The notes: generated by a model from the letters alone, not told the origin. A stretch of 61,467 nt of DNA from Clostridia bacterium (GCA_017500845.1 JAFVXY010000012.1:1-61467), one strand, 5' to 3'; numbered from the stretch's first letter, positions 24,290 through 32,827 are shown. Numbers and translations are program-made.

Positions 24290-24655
24290 CTACTTTTTGC
24301 ATCTGAAGGGAAAGGGCGGAACGCAAACCTTAACCAAAAAGCATTCGCACTCGTGTTCGTTTTTCTCGCACTCGTGGTAATGCTTTTTGTCCTCACGGTC
24401 GTGCTTACACTCGCACTTGCCCTCGTATTCGCGGTCGTGCTTTCTGCACTCGCACTTATCCTCGCGGTCGTAGTCCCTCTCGCAGTCGTCGTGCTTGTTC
24501 ATGGTGTAAACCTTAGCGCAATGGCAATCCCTGCGCTCCTCGTGATGATCCCTTTCGGACCACTCCTCGTAGCCGTGACGGTTCTTAGCTTCAAAAGCGC
24601 TCTCGCTCTTGCCGTATTCGCCTTTGCCGCAGCCGTAGTCGTAATAGTTCTTCAT
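24290..24655 (-). CDS. Highly charged Cys/His-rich protein, possible metal-binding or coat-like
   Basis: 121 aa. The start is supported by a strong AAGGAGGAATTGT before ATG 24655 and a clean terminator downstream. The protein opens with a Tyr/Gly-rich MKNYYDYGCGKGEYG. It continues as an array of Cys, His, Asp, Glu, Lys and Arg with repeated units like CECRKHDRE, CECKHDRED and ECEKNEHECEC, and closes with the hydrophobic LVKVCVPPFPFRCKK. About 12 cysteines and a similar number of histidines give many possible metal sites. No known domain is seen. Low-complexity charged, Cys-rich proteins of this kind occur among spore coat and metal-storage proteins, but that assignment is only a guess. Expression seems real because both control signals are strong. 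Confidence 0.65.
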   Translation of the reverse strand: MKNYYDYGCGKGEYGKSESAFEAKNRHGYEEWSERDHHEERRDCHCAKVYTMNKHDDCERDYDREDKCECRKHDREYEGKCECKHDREDKKHYHECEKNEHECECFLVKVCVPPFPFRCKK

Positions 24656-24786
24656 ACAATTCCTCCTTAGGGTGTATTATACTACATACTATGCAGGGGT
24701 GGCGGGGTGTGTTAAAAAACTCCGCAGTGATATAAGCCCTATTGGAATTTGTGATATGCTTTAGCGCAAAACAAGCTTCGCCGACT

Positions 24787-24829
24787 CCCACTGGCATCCC
24801 CCACGCGCAAGCGAAGGATCTAATGGGGG
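24787..24829. repeat. TGTCATCC-type hairpin element
   Basis: A copy of the CCCACTG...ATCC...GCGAAGGATCTA...TGGGGG element with inverted C/G ends, in forward orientation. It sits immediately left of the duplicated lipoprotein control region. Confidence 0.7.
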
Positions 24830-24832
24830 CTT

Positions 24833-25108
24833 GTCATTGCGAGCATAGCGAAGCAATCTCAAAATCCCAAGAGAGTGCTAGGGTGGTCAAAAGTGGCCTT
24901 TGCTTACAAAAATTTACAATAATAGCCTTGACAACATGATAATTGTTAGGTAAAATATGCTAAATGAGCCTGTACAGTAATGACTGCACCGGAAATATAA
25001 TAAAGCGATAACTAAATAAAAAATTTCACAAAAAATTTTTAAAAGCAAGGAAACTTTTTTGCAAAAAAACTGATATATATAGTGACAAACAAAAATGGAG
25101 GTATCATT
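24833..25108 (+). repeat. Duplicated control region of the lipoprotein family, copy 1
   Basis: From GTCATTGCGAGC to the start codon, ~276 bp match 61162-61437 with about a dozen substitutions over the first ~265 bp. It contains a full promoter, a ~145-nt leader and the ribosome binding site GGAGG (25097-25101). The last ~45 bp of the leader recur a third time at 26089-26133. Confidence 0.85.
24928..24956 (+). promoter_or_regulatory. Promoter of lipoprotein gene 1
   Basis: TTGACA (24928-24933), 17-bp spacer, TAAAAT (24951-24956); identical boxes and spacing in the copy at 61257-61285. The leader to the GTG is about 145 nt, long enough to carry regulation. Confidence 0.7.
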
Positions 25109-26020
25109 GTGAAAAAGATAGTAAGTTTTATTCTTGTTGCGTTATTATTGTTTACACTTGTAGGGTGTAACCAAAACGAGCAGATGGACGAGATGGAGAA
25201 AAAAATAGCGCAGTTAGAGCAAGCGCTTCAAAATCAAGCTGACGTCAATGACGAGTTGAGCGCAGAATTACAGGAGCAAAAGTCCGCCAATGAGTGGCTT
25301 GGTCAGCTTATATTGACCCAACAGGGTTTGATTGATAAGCAGCAGGAAACTATTGATGATCAGCGAGCGGAAATAGAGAGTATGAAAGGAGCAATAGACA
25401 ATATTTCCGGTAAACCGATACAATTTACGGAATCAGCACCTGTTTATGACGAGAGAGAAAACGACAAAACTATATGTTATTTTGGCAATCTACCGACCTT
25501 TTCGTGGGAAGAACCGTACGAAGATTTTTTGAATTATTATCAAAGCACATACGATAGCAATACAAATGGCAGACTGTTTATTTTGAGCCCCGAAAATGAT
25601 TCAAATGAGACATTACAGGACTTTTTTATTAAGACACAAAGCGAAGAGATGCCTTACGAAAAACCGATGACAGTTGAATACGTGAATATTTTTGACGTTA
25701 CTCTTGGGTTTTTTAATCGTTATAGTGGTGAGGGAGAAGGAAATTTTGCACCAAGTGTAGAAATAGCCTTTTATGCACCTGCGGTATCTAACGAGGTGGC
25801 GGAGCAGTTTGATAGGACAAAGGTATTTCTTAAATTTGGCAATAACGCCACAAAGGGGTGGAACGAGGGCAATTATTATTTTAATATTTATATGCCCATT
25901 GAGGGCGAGGGCGTAACAAGCAACGTATGCATAGGAACCTGCCATTATGATGTGTGCGCAAATCTTTCTGTAGAATGGTTTGAAAGATTTATTTACAGAA
26001 ATTTGTTTTTGGGAGATTAA
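25109..26020 (+). CDS. Coiled-coil lipoprotein 1
   Basis: 303 aa from GTG 25109, chosen for GGAGG 7 nt upstream. Residues 1-20 are a lipoprotein signal peptide ending in the lipobox LVGC (Cys20, lipidation site). Residues ~24-115 form a long coiled coil rich in Gln, Glu and Asp (QMDEMEKKIAQLEQALQNQ and similar). The C-terminal ~190 residues form a globular domain I do not recognise, ending CIGTCHYDVCANLSVEWFERF and LFLGD. The protein should be anchored to the outer face of the membrane with a stalk. It is paralogous to the next gene and to the gene starting at 61438. Function unknown. Confidence 0.8.
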   Translation: MKKIVSFILVALLLFTLVGCNQNEQMDEMEKKIAQLEQALQNQADVNDELSAELQEQKSANEWLGQLILTQQGLIDKQQETIDDQRAEIESMKGAIDNISGKPIQFTESAPVYDERENDKTICYFGNLPTFSWEEPYEDFLNYYQSTYDSNTNGRLFILSPENDSNETLQDFFIKTQSEEMPYEKPMTVEYVNIFDVTLGFFNRYSGEGEGNFAPSVEIAFYAPAVSNEVAEQFDRTKVFLKFGNNATKGWNEGNYYFNIYMPIEGEGVTSNVCIGTCHYDVCANLSVEWFERFIYRNLFLGD

Positions 26021-26133
26021 ACACGCTTTTTGTAGGGCGGCAATGAGCGCAAAAAGTTTTTAAAAATTTTACAGAAAACAAAAGTATGATAAAACTGATA
26101 TATATAGTGACAAACAAAAATGGAGGTATCATT

Positions 26134-27072
26134 GTGAAAAAGATAATAAGTTTTATTCTTGTTGCGTTATTATTGTTTACACCTGTAGGGTGTAACCAAA
26201 ACGAGCAGATGGACGAGATGGAGCAAAGAATTGCTCAGTTGGAGAAAGCGCTTCAAAATCAAGCAGATGTCAATGACGAGTTGAGCGCAGACTTGGAGGA
26301 ACAAAAGTCCGCCAATGAATGGCTTGGTCAGCTTATTCTTACCCAGCAAGGCTTGCTTGACGAACAAAAGCAAGCCATTGATAGTCAGCAGGGGGTGCTT
26401 GACGAGCAAAAGGAAGTTATTGACAGTCAGCAGAAACAATTAGACCTTGCCGAAAAAGCAATAGACAATCTTTTGGGTAAGCCGATAGAATTTACTGCTC
26501 AGACGCCTATTTATGATTATAATTTGTTTGATGATTATGAGCTTATAAAGTATTTTGAGTTATATCCTTCAGGCGACAAGAGTAACTTTGAAAGCTTTAT
26601 GGATTATTACAATACGGAATTTAGAGAAATTTTTGATGAAAAACATTTTTTGTTAAACGCCTCGGAAGACGAGGTTGCAGTTAATGGCGGGCAAACTTAT
26701 GGTGTATCTGCGCAAAATATTGATGGAGAATATGTAAATCCTATAATTTTTGACAATCGATTCGTATGGGACGAGGCGATAAAAAACTATATGTATAAAA
26801 AAGACGAAGAAGAGAGTGATATTGGGCGTTTATCTACAGTTCATTTAACTATGTATCTTGCGCCGTTGCCGGCAGACTATAATTCATGGCACTCAAAAGA
26901 TTGTATTCGTTTAGAATTTGGTGAACTGCAAAAAGAAGGTTATGCCGAGATGTATTTTAATATTTATGTAGGTTCAAGGTGTATAGGCACTTGCTATTAT
27001 AGTGCAAATGCAACGCTTACTTATAGATGGTTTGAAAGATATTTTAGAGAAAACATGTTTTTAGGAGAATAG
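26134..27072 (+). CDS. Coiled-coil lipoprotein 2
   Basis: 312 aa from GTG 26134, same ribosome binding site and leader end as copy 1. Signal peptide with lipobox PVGC (Cys20). The coiled coil is nearly identical to copy 1 up to QLILTQQGL, then is lengthened by a 14-residue repeat, LDEQK-x-x-IDSQQ, present about twice (two heptads each). The C-terminal domain is diverged but keeps CIGTCYYSANATLTYRWFERYF and MFLGE at the end. The stalk is thus conserved while the exposed domain varies, as expected for a surface protein family under diversifying selection. Function unknown. Confidence 0.8.
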   Translation: MKKIISFILVALLLFTPVGCNQNEQMDEMEQRIAQLEKALQNQADVNDELSADLEEQKSANEWLGQLILTQQGLLDEQKQAIDSQQGVLDEQKEVIDSQQKQLDLAEKAIDNLLGKPIEFTAQTPIYDYNLFDDYELIKYFELYPSGDKSNFESFMDYYNTEFREIFDEKHFLLNASEDEVAVNGGQTYGVSAQNIDGEYVNPIIFDNRFVWDEAIKNYMYKKDEEESDIGRLSTVHLTMYLAPLPADYNSWHSKDCIRLEFGELQKEGYAEMYFNIYVGSRCIGTCYYSANATLTYRWFERYFRENMFLGE

Positions 27073-27075
27073 AGA

Positions 27076-27647
27076 ATGAAAGCTATAATAGTCGTGGATA
27101 TGGCGAGTTATACTGCCTATATGAATATGGCTTTTTCTTGTCCGGCTCTTAAAGCATATATAACTCGTGACCCGGGCGGCTTGAGTATGAGTTATTAAGC
27201 AATGGCACGTATGCAATAAGAAAGGGGGTAGCAAATTTTGACGGTCAGGTCATAATTCCTGCTACGTACAAGAATAAACCCGTTACGGTAATAGGCGATT
27301 ATGCGTTTGCCTATACGGAATTGGAATACGTAACAATTTCCTACGGCATAACGTCCATTGGAAGCCATGCGTTTGCGTATACGTCGATAGAGGATATAGT
27401 AATTCCAAGCAGTGTAGTTTCGGTAGGCGACAATGCATTTGGCGGTTGCAACAGTCTTGGTGTGGTGGCTCTATTGAGAACGGCAGAAGATGGTATAACC
27501 TACATTCATCCCAATGCTTTTGGTGACAATTTCGGTATATGCATGTTAGTGTTTGACGAAGCAAGCTATTATGCGTATTATAATCACTTTATATCAGTTG
27601 GACAAGAAGAGCTTGCCGAGTATATTCAGTTTATAATGTATTTATAG
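27076..27647 (+). pseudogene. Remnant of a BspA-like leucine-rich-repeat surface protein gene
   Basis: From about 27171 one frame encodes LEYELLSNGTYAIRKG, then FDGQVIIPATYKNKPVTVIG, DYAFAYTELEYVTI, SIGSHAFAYTSIEDIVIPSS and VSVGDNAFGGCNSLG. These are typical LRR_5 (BspA) repeats, preceded by the family's 'GLxYxLLxNGTYxxxxG' opening. This frame has no start: a TGA at 27168-27170 interrupts it, while the ATG at 27076 opens another frame that ends at 27198 with RDPGGLSMSY. A single indel near 27171-27185 would join RDPGG to LEYELLS. The piece therefore looks frameshifted and 5'-truncated. A sequencing error or an unusually short gene from the TTG at 27321 are alternatives. Confidence 0.6.
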
Positions 27648-27769
27648 GACTGTAACGCTTAGTAAAATTGCGCAAGCGAGGTTGTAAAAAATTAAGCAAA
27701 GCGTGCTTACGGGTAAAATACTTGTAAGCACGTTTTTTGCCAAGCGATTTTAGTGCGCAAGATAGGATT

Positions 27770-27842
27770 GCTTGACGTACAACGCTCGCCGCGCCCAAAA
27801 ACAGGCTATGCCTGCGCCCATAATCAATCTTCAATTGTGCTT
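27770..27842. repeat. Hairpin-module repeats before guaA
   Basis: CAGGC-TAT-GCCTG (27802-27814) and CAAT-CTTCA-ATTG (27825-27837), each preceded by GCGCCCA, in the gap after the leucine-rich-repeat remnant. Confidence 0.7.
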
Positions 27843-27862
27843 GAAAAATTTGTTCAATTTGC

Positions 27863-27891
27863 TTGCTAATTTGCGCGAAAAATGTTATACT
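27863..27891 (+). promoter_or_regulatory. Promoter of the GMP synthase subunit gene
   Basis: TTGCTA (27863-27868), 17-bp spacer, TATACT (27886-27891). Confidence 0.6.
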
Positions 27892-27948
27892 TATCCAATA
27901 ATTTGGAAAACCAAACCTATTCTAATCCACATCACGGAGGAAATTCAT

Positions 27949-28950
27949 ATGGAAAACAACAAAAGACCGGACAGCATGGCAAGAATAGACAGCGTTGAGC
28001 TTGCAAATGCGTTTATAGCCGAGCAGGTGGAGGCTGTTCGTGCGCAGGTGGGAAACAAGAAGGTGCTTCTTGCTCTTTCGGGCGGAGTTGACTCTTCGGT
28101 TGTTGCCGCTCTTTTAATTAAGGCAATCGGCAAGCAGCTTGTGTGCGTACACGTTAATCACGGACTTATGAGAAAGGGCGAAAGCGAGCAGGTCGTTGAG
28201 GTGTTTGGCAAGGAGCTTGATACCAACCTCGTTTACGTAGACGCAACTGACAGATTCCTTAATCTTCTTGCCGGCGTAGCCGACCCCGAAAGAAAGCGTA
28301 AGATTATCGGCAAGGAGTTTATTGAGGTTTTTGCTGACGAGGCAAGAAAGCTTGAGGGCGTTGAATACTTGGCGCAGGGCACTATCTACCCCGACATTCT
28401 CGAAAGCATAAAGCAGGCAGAGGGCAAAAAGGCGGTTAAGTCGCACCACAACGTTGGCGGACTTCCCGAGGACCTTAACTTCGAGCTTGTTGAGCCGATA
28501 AAGCTACTTTTTAAGGACGAGGTTCGCGTTGTGGGTGAAGCGCTTGGATTGCCCCGAAAGATGGTATACCGTCAGCCGTTCCCGGGCCCCGGACTTGGCG
28601 TAAGATGCCTTGGCGCAATCACTCGCGACCGTCTTCACGCGCTCCGCGAAGCCGATGCGATTTTGCGTGACGAGTTCGACAAGTGCGGACTTGCAGACAA
28701 GGTTTGGCAGTATTTTATTGCAATTCCCGACATTAAGAGCGTAGGCGTTAAGGACGAGAGCCGCTACGAGGGCTGGCCCGCAATCATTCGCGCCGTAAAC
28801 ACGAAGGATGCGATGACCGCAACCATCGAGGAAATCCCGTACGCTGTTCTTAACAAAATAACCGCGCGTATCACCGCAGAGGTGGATGGTATCAACCGCG
28901 TGCTTTACGACCTTACCCCGAAGCCGACCGGCACCATCGAGTGGGAATAA
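27949..28950 (+). CDS. guaA: GMP synthase, ATP-pyrophosphatase subunit without glutaminase domain
   Basis: 333 aa from ATG 27949 behind CGGAGGAAATTCAT. The ATP-PPase P-loop LALSGGVDSSVVAALL (~residues 44-59) is followed by VCVHVNHGLMRKGE, YLAQGTIYPDILE, KSHHNVGGLPEDLNFELVEP, and the C-terminal dimerisation part with RQPFPGPGLGVRCLG and KPTGTIEWE. It adenylates XMP and aminates it to GMP. The ~190-residue glutamine amidotransferase domain of ordinary bacterial GuaA is absent, as in archaeal two-subunit GMP synthases. A separate glutaminase subunit or free ammonia must supply nitrogen; no glutaminase gene is in view. Promoter and ribosome binding site are clear, so this is a designed start, not a truncation. 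Confidence 0.9.
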   Translation: MENNKRPDSMARIDSVELANAFIAEQVEAVRAQVGNKKVLLALSGGVDSSVVAALLIKAIGKQLVCVHVNHGLMRKGESEQVVEVFGKELDTNLVYVDATDRFLNLLAGVADPERKRKIIGKEFIEVFADEARKLEGVEYLAQGTIYPDILESIKQAEGKKAVKSHHNVGGLPEDLNFELVEPIKLLFKDEVRVVGEALGLPRKMVYRQPFPGPGLGVRCLGAITRDRLHALREADAILRDEFDKCGLADKVWQYFIAIPDIKSVGVKDESRYEGWPAIIRAVNTKDAMTATIEEIPYAVLNKITARITAEVDGINRVLYDLTPKPTGTIEWE

Positions 28951-29005
28951 GCAGCATAGCGGCAAGCGGCTACGAAAAAAATTTAGCCCTGCTATCGAAT
29001 TTTGC

Positions 29006-29034
29006 TTGACAAAAGGGTAGAGGGGCGGTACAAT
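29006..29034 (+). promoter_or_regulatory. Promoter of the thiamine operon
   Basis: TTGACA (29006-29011), 17-bp spacer, TACAAT (29029-29034), directly upstream of the TPP riboswitch. Confidence 0.75.
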
Positions 29035-29053
29035 AACACTACAATTTAATATC

Positions 29054-29140
29054 TAACGGGAGCTTGTATTACAGGCTGAGAGGAAGGAGTTGACCTTCGA
29101 CCGAGAACCTGATTTGGATAATGCCAACGTAGGGACGCCT
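29054..29140 (+). promoter_or_regulatory. TPP riboswitch (THI element)
   Basis: Conserved THI-box blocks in order: ACGGGAGC, CTGAGAGG (29076-29083), GAACCTGAT (29105-29113) and GGATAATGCCAACGTAGGGA (29116-29135). These are the pyrimidine- and pyrophosphate-sensing helices of the TPP aptamer. Followed by an intrinsic terminator at 29175-29212, so TPP binding probably stops transcription before thiS. Confidence 0.95.
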
Positions 29141-29174
29141 TGTAAAATATGAGGAATATCTAAGCAATTAAGCA

Positions 29175-29212
29175 AAACGGAAGTTATCCATTAGCGGTAA
29201 CTTCCGTTTTTT
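29175..29212 (+). terminator. Riboswitch-controlled terminator
   Basis: AAACGGAAGTTA (29175-29186) pairs with TAACTTCCGTTT (29198-29209), 12 bp, with a T-run to 29212. It lies between the TPP aptamer and thiS, the expression platform. Confidence 0.85.
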
Positions 29213-29235
29213 GTTGTAGTTTTGGAGGTAATAAC

Positions 29236-29430
29236 ATGGTTAGGGTAAATGGGCAGGAGTTGAATATCGCGGGCAAGACGGTTGCCGAATATCTTGCCAC
29301 TACAAATTATGATATCAGACGAATTGCAGTGGAGAGAAACGGCGATATCGTGCCTAAGGCAAAATATGAGGAAACTCTGCTGCATGACGGCGACAGCATC
29401 GAGGTCGTCAGCTTTGTGGGAGGTGGCTGA
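29236..29430 (+). CDS. thiS: Sulfur carrier protein ThiS
   Basis: 64 aa, ubiquitin-like. [21 protein letters not shown] opens the beta-grasp fold, and the protein ends VSFVGGGG-type with a terminal Gly-Gly, the site that ThiF adenylates and that is converted to thiocarboxylate. It donates sulfur to the thiazole ring. RBS GGAGGT before ATG 29236. First gene after the riboswitch terminator. Confidence 0.95.
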   Translation: MVRVNGQELNIAGKTVAEYLATTNYDIRRIAVERNGDIVPKAKYEETLLHDGDSIEVVSFVGGG

Positions 29431-29431
29431 T

Positions 29432-30067
29432 ATGATTCCCACAAAAGAAGAATGGATATGTGCGCTTGAAGCTCGCCACGGTAAAGAGCTGCAAAAGGAG
29501 CTTTCGGCGGCAACGGTTGCCGTGTGCGGTCTTGGCGGGCTCGGCTCGAATATCGCTGTTTTGCTTGCGCGCATAGGCATAGGGAAGCTTATCCTTGTAG
29601 ACTTTGACCGTGTGGATATAAGCAACCTACACCGCCAGCAATACAAGGCAAATCAGATAGGAAAGTACAAGACAGAGGCGCTTGCCGAAAATCTGTTAGA
29701 GATTGCTCCGTACATCCGACTTGAAGCACACACCGAGTGCATAACGCACGAAAACGCCGTTACGTTATTGCAAAATGCTGACATTATCTGCGAAGCATTT
29801 GACAGCGCCGAAAGCAAAGCAATGCTTACAAACATAGTGCTTGATGAGCTGCCAAGTAAGTATTTGGTTGCGGCGTCGGGCATGGCGGGGATAGGAAGCG
29901 CAAATTCTATTAAGTCGCGCAAGATAACAAATCGGTTCTATATCGCAGGTGATGGCGTTAGTGAGGTAAGCGGCGACCTCGGGCTTGTAGCATCGCGAGT
30001 TGCGATTTGCGCGGCGCATCAGGCGCATACGGTCTTACGAATTTTAGCAAAACAATTTGAAGTATAA
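29432..30067 (+). CDS. thiF: ThiS adenylyltransferase ThiF, short clostridial type
   Basis: 211 aa from ATG 29432, 1 nt after the thiS stop. Nucleotide-binding VAVCGLGGLGSNIAVLLARIG (residues ~30-50), then ILVDFDRVDISNLHRQQY, the conserved DxDxVxxSNLxRQ of E1-like enzymes with the catalytic Arg, and ADIICEAFDSAESK. It lacks the paired CxxC zinc motifs of longer E. coli-type ThiF, matching the short family-2 ThiF seen beside thiS/thiG/thiH in clostridia. It adenylates the ThiS C-terminus. Confidence 0.9.
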   Translation: MIPTKEEWICALEARHGKELQKELSAATVAVCGLGGLGSNIAVLLARIGIGKLILVDFDRVDISNLHRQQYKANQIGKYKTEALAENLLEIAPYIRLEAHTECITHENAVTLLQNADIICEAFDSAESKAMLTNIVLDELPSKYLVAASGMAGIGSANSIKSRKITNRFYIAGDGVSEVSGDLGLVASRVAICAAHQAHTVLRILAKQFEV

Positions 30068-30085
30068 AGGAAAGGTGAAACGAAT

Positions 30086-30856
30086 ATGAACAACGACAAG
30101 CTTATTATTGGCGGTCACGAATTTGACTCCCGATTCATTCTCGGCTCGGGAAAATATTCTATGAAGCTCATCGAGGCGGCAATAAAGGATGCGGGTGCAG
30201 AAATCATTACTCTCGCCGTTCGCCGTGCTAATACCAAGGAGCAGGAAAGTATACTCGATTATATACCCAAGGGGATTACGTTGCTACCCAACACAAGCGG
30301 AGCAAGAAACGCCGAGGAAGCCGTTCGCATTGCTCGTCTTGCGCGTGAGCTTGGGTGCGGTAATTTTGTAAAAATCGAAATTATGCGCGACAGCAAGTAT
30401 CTGCTTCCCGACAATGCCGAAACGGTTAAGGCGACCGAAATTCTCGCAAACGAGGGATTTGTGGTTATGCCGTATATGTATCCCGATCTCAATACCGCCC
30501 GTGACCTTGTAAGCGCAGGCGCGGCATCGGTTATGCCGCTGGCTTCCCCCATAGGGTCGAACAAGGGGCTTGCAACCAAGGAGTTTATTCAGATTTTGAT
30601 TGACGAAATCGACCTTCCGATTGTAGTAGACGCAGGCATTGGCAGACCCTCGCAGGCGTGTGAGGCGATGGAGATGGGCGCGGCGGCGATTATGGCAAAC
30701 ACGGCACTTGCAACGGCAGGCGATCTCCCCATGATGGCGGCGGCGTTTAGGCAGGCGATTGAGGCAGGGCGCAAGGCATATCTATCGGGGCTGGGCAGAG
30801 TTTTGACGCGTGGCGCTTCGGCATCCGATCCCTTGACGGGATTTTTGAGAGATTGA
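30086..30856 (+). CDS. thiG: Thiazole synthase ThiG
   Basis: 256 aa TIM barrel. Recognisable stretches: [71 protein letters not shown] and [20 protein letters not shown]. It condenses deoxyxylulose-5-phosphate, dehydroglycine and the ThiS thiocarboxylate to the thiazole phosphate; in anaerobes the dehydroglycine comes from ThiH, encoded next. RBS AAAGGTGA before ATG 30086. Confidence 0.95.
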   Translation: MNNDKLIIGGHEFDSRFILGSGKYSMKLIEAAIKDAGAEIITLAVRRANTKEQESILDYIPKGITLLPNTSGARNAEEAVRIARLARELGCGNFVKIEIMRDSKYLLPDNAETVKATEILANEGFVVMPYMYPDLNTARDLVSAGAASVMPLASPIGSNKGLATKEFIQILIDEIDLPIVVDAGIGRPSQACEAMEMGAAAIMANTALATAGDLPMMAAAFRQAIEAGRKAYLSGLGRVLTRGASASDPLTGFLRD

Positions 30857-30865
30857 GGAGAGGAC

Positions 30866-32119
30866 ATGGAAAACAAATTTTTTGTAGATTCACGGCATCT
30901 GTCGCCCGAAGCTCTTTCAAAAAAGCACCGTATCGAATCCGACCCCTCCTGTAGAAAGAGCCACATGGAATATTTGCCGGGTATGGAGATTATCGAGTCG
31001 GACGTTTGTGCACAGGTTATGTCGCAGATGAATGCCTACGATTACAGTAAATATACGGCGAGGGACGTAAGGGCGGCGCTCGAACATAACACCTGTGGGA
31101 TAGAGGATTTTAAGGCGTTATTGTCGCCTGCCGCCGAGCCTTTTCTTGAGCAAATGGCAGAGAGAGCAAGGATAGAAACGAGCAAGCATTTTGGCAATAC
31201 AGTCTATTTGTTTACGCCCCTCTATATCGCAAACTACTGCGAAAACTACTGCGTTTATTGCGGATTTAACTGTTACAACGACATCAGCCGTATGAAGCTG
31301 ACGATGGATCAGATCGAGCGCGAGATGAAGATTATCGCAGATAGCGGAATGGAAGAAATTCTTATTCTTACGGGCGAAAGCCGTGCGCAAAGTGACGTGC
31401 AGTATATAGGTGAGGCGTGTAAGCTTGCAAGAAAATATTTTCGCATGGTGGGGCTTGAGATATACCCCGTCAATACCGACGAATATAGGTTTTTGCACGA
31501 ATGCGGTGCCGACTACGTGACCGTGTTCCAAGAAACGTATGACACCGACAAATACGAGCAGCTTCACCTGCTTGGTCATAAGCGTGTATGGCCGTACCGC
31601 TTTGATGCACAGGAGCGCGCGCTAAGAGGCGGTATGAGGGGTGTGGCATTCTCGGCACTTCTTGGGTTATCGGATTTCCGTAAGGATGCCTTGGCAAGTG
31701 CTTTGCACGTCTATTACTTGCAGAGAAAATATCCGCACGCAGAAATGTCGCTGTCGTGCCCGAGGCTTCGCCCTATTATCAACAACGACAAAATCAGTCC
31801 TATGGACGTTCACGAAAAACAGCTTTGCCAAATTATCTGTGCTTACCGTATTTTTCTTCCGTTTGTGGGAATAACGGTATCCTCGCGCGAGAGTGCTCGA
31901 TTCCGCAACGGCATTGTAAAGATTGCCGCTACAAAGGTATCGGCAGGCGTTTCGACAGGCATAGGCGACCACGACAGCAAATACAACGGCAAAGAAGCCG
32001 ACGGGGGACAGGGCGACGAGCAGTTTGAGATAGACGATAGCCGCAGCCTTGACAAAATGTACAAGGATATTGCAGACGAGGGCTTGCAGCCCGTACTCAA
32101 CGACTATCTGTATATGTAA
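30866..32119 (+). CDS. thiH: Tyrosine lyase ThiH (radical SAM)
   Basis: 417 aa. The radical-SAM cluster motif is CENYCVYC (Cys-x3-Cys-x2-Cys) within a longer NYCENYCVYCGFNCYN, followed by MEEILILTGESRAQ (SAM-binding) and QETYDTDKYEQLHLLG. It cleaves tyrosine to dehydroglycine for ThiG. Its use instead of the oxygen-dependent ThiO indicates anaerobic life. Starts 9 bp after thiG behind GAGGAGAGG. Confidence 0.95.
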   Translation: MENKFFVDSRHLSPEALSKKHRIESDPSCRKSHMEYLPGMEIIESDVCAQVMSQMNAYDYSKYTARDVRAALEHNTCGIEDFKALLSPAAEPFLEQMAERARIETSKHFGNTVYLFTPLYIANYCENYCVYCGFNCYNDISRMKLTMDQIEREMKIIADSGMEEILILTGESRAQSDVQYIGEACKLARKYFRMVGLEIYPVNTDEYRFLHECGADYVTVFQETYDTDKYEQLHLLGHKRVWPYRFDAQERALRGGMRGVAFSALLGLSDFRKDALASALHVYYLQRKYPHAEMSLSCPRLRPIINNDKISPMDVHEKQLCQIICAYRIFLPFVGITVSSRESARFRNGIVKIAATKVSAGVSTGIGDHDSKYNGKEADGGQGDEQFEIDDSRSLDKMYKDIADEGLQPVLNDYLYM

Positions 32120-32129
32120 GGAGAAAAAT

Positions 32130-32768
32130 ATGAAAAGCTTTGATACGACTCTTTATTTTATCACTGACAGCACCGGCTTTGACGAGGCGGAATTTTTGCG
32201 CCGTGTGGAGGAAGCCCTAAAGGGCGGCGCAACCATATTGCAGCTTCGCGAAAAGAATAAAACCACGGGCGAGTATATCGAGCTTGCCGAGAGGGTTCAC
32301 GGTTTGACAAGCAAGTACAATGTTCCGCTTATTATCGACGACCGTATCGACGTTGCTATGGCGGTAGGGGCCGAGGGAGTTCATCTTGGCAAGGAGGATA
32401 TGCCCATTGCCACGGCACGAAAAATACTTGGTGATAGGTTTATCATCGGTGCAACGGCAAAAACCGTTCCTTGGGCGATTGAGGCCTACGAGGGCGGCGC
32501 AGATTATCTCGGTGTTGGGGCAATCTATCCCACGACCACCAAGGTCAAAACCGTTTTAACCTCTACAGGGACGCTTGACGCTATCTGTAAGGCGGTTCCC
32601 ATTCCCGTCAACGCCATCGGTGGACTTAATAAGAATAACACGGACGTGCTTCGCGGCATCGGTATTGCAGGCATTTGCGTTGTGTCGGCAATAATGAAGG
32701 CAGAGGACCCAAAAAAAGAAACTATGGTTTTGCTTTCCATCGCCAAGGAGCTTAAAAAAATTCAATAA
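32130..32768 (+). CDS. thiE: Thiamine-phosphate synthase ThiE
   Basis: 212 aa TIM barrel. ILQLREKNKTTGEYIELAE, PLIIDDRIDVAMAVGAEGVHLGKEDMP and GADYLGVGAIYPTTTK are diagnostic. It joins HMP-pyrophosphate with thiazole phosphate to give thiamine phosphate. RBS AAGGAG before ATG 32130. Central in the operon between thiH and thiD, so the product of both branches is made on the same transcript. Confidence 0.95.
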   Translation: MKSFDTTLYFITDSTGFDEAEFLRRVEEALKGGATILQLREKNKTTGEYIELAERVHGLTSKYNVPLIIDDRIDVAMAVGAEGVHLGKEDMPIATARKILGDRFIIGATAKTVPWAIEAYEGGADYLGVGAIYPTTTKVKTVLTSTGTLDAICKAVPIPVNAIGGLNKNNTDVLRGIGIAGICVVSAIMKAEDPKKETMVLLSIAKELKKIQ

Positions 32769-32827
32769 ATGCAATAGCGTATGCGCATTTTTGTGACAGA
32801 ACCATAAAACAACGCAAAAGGAGAAAA

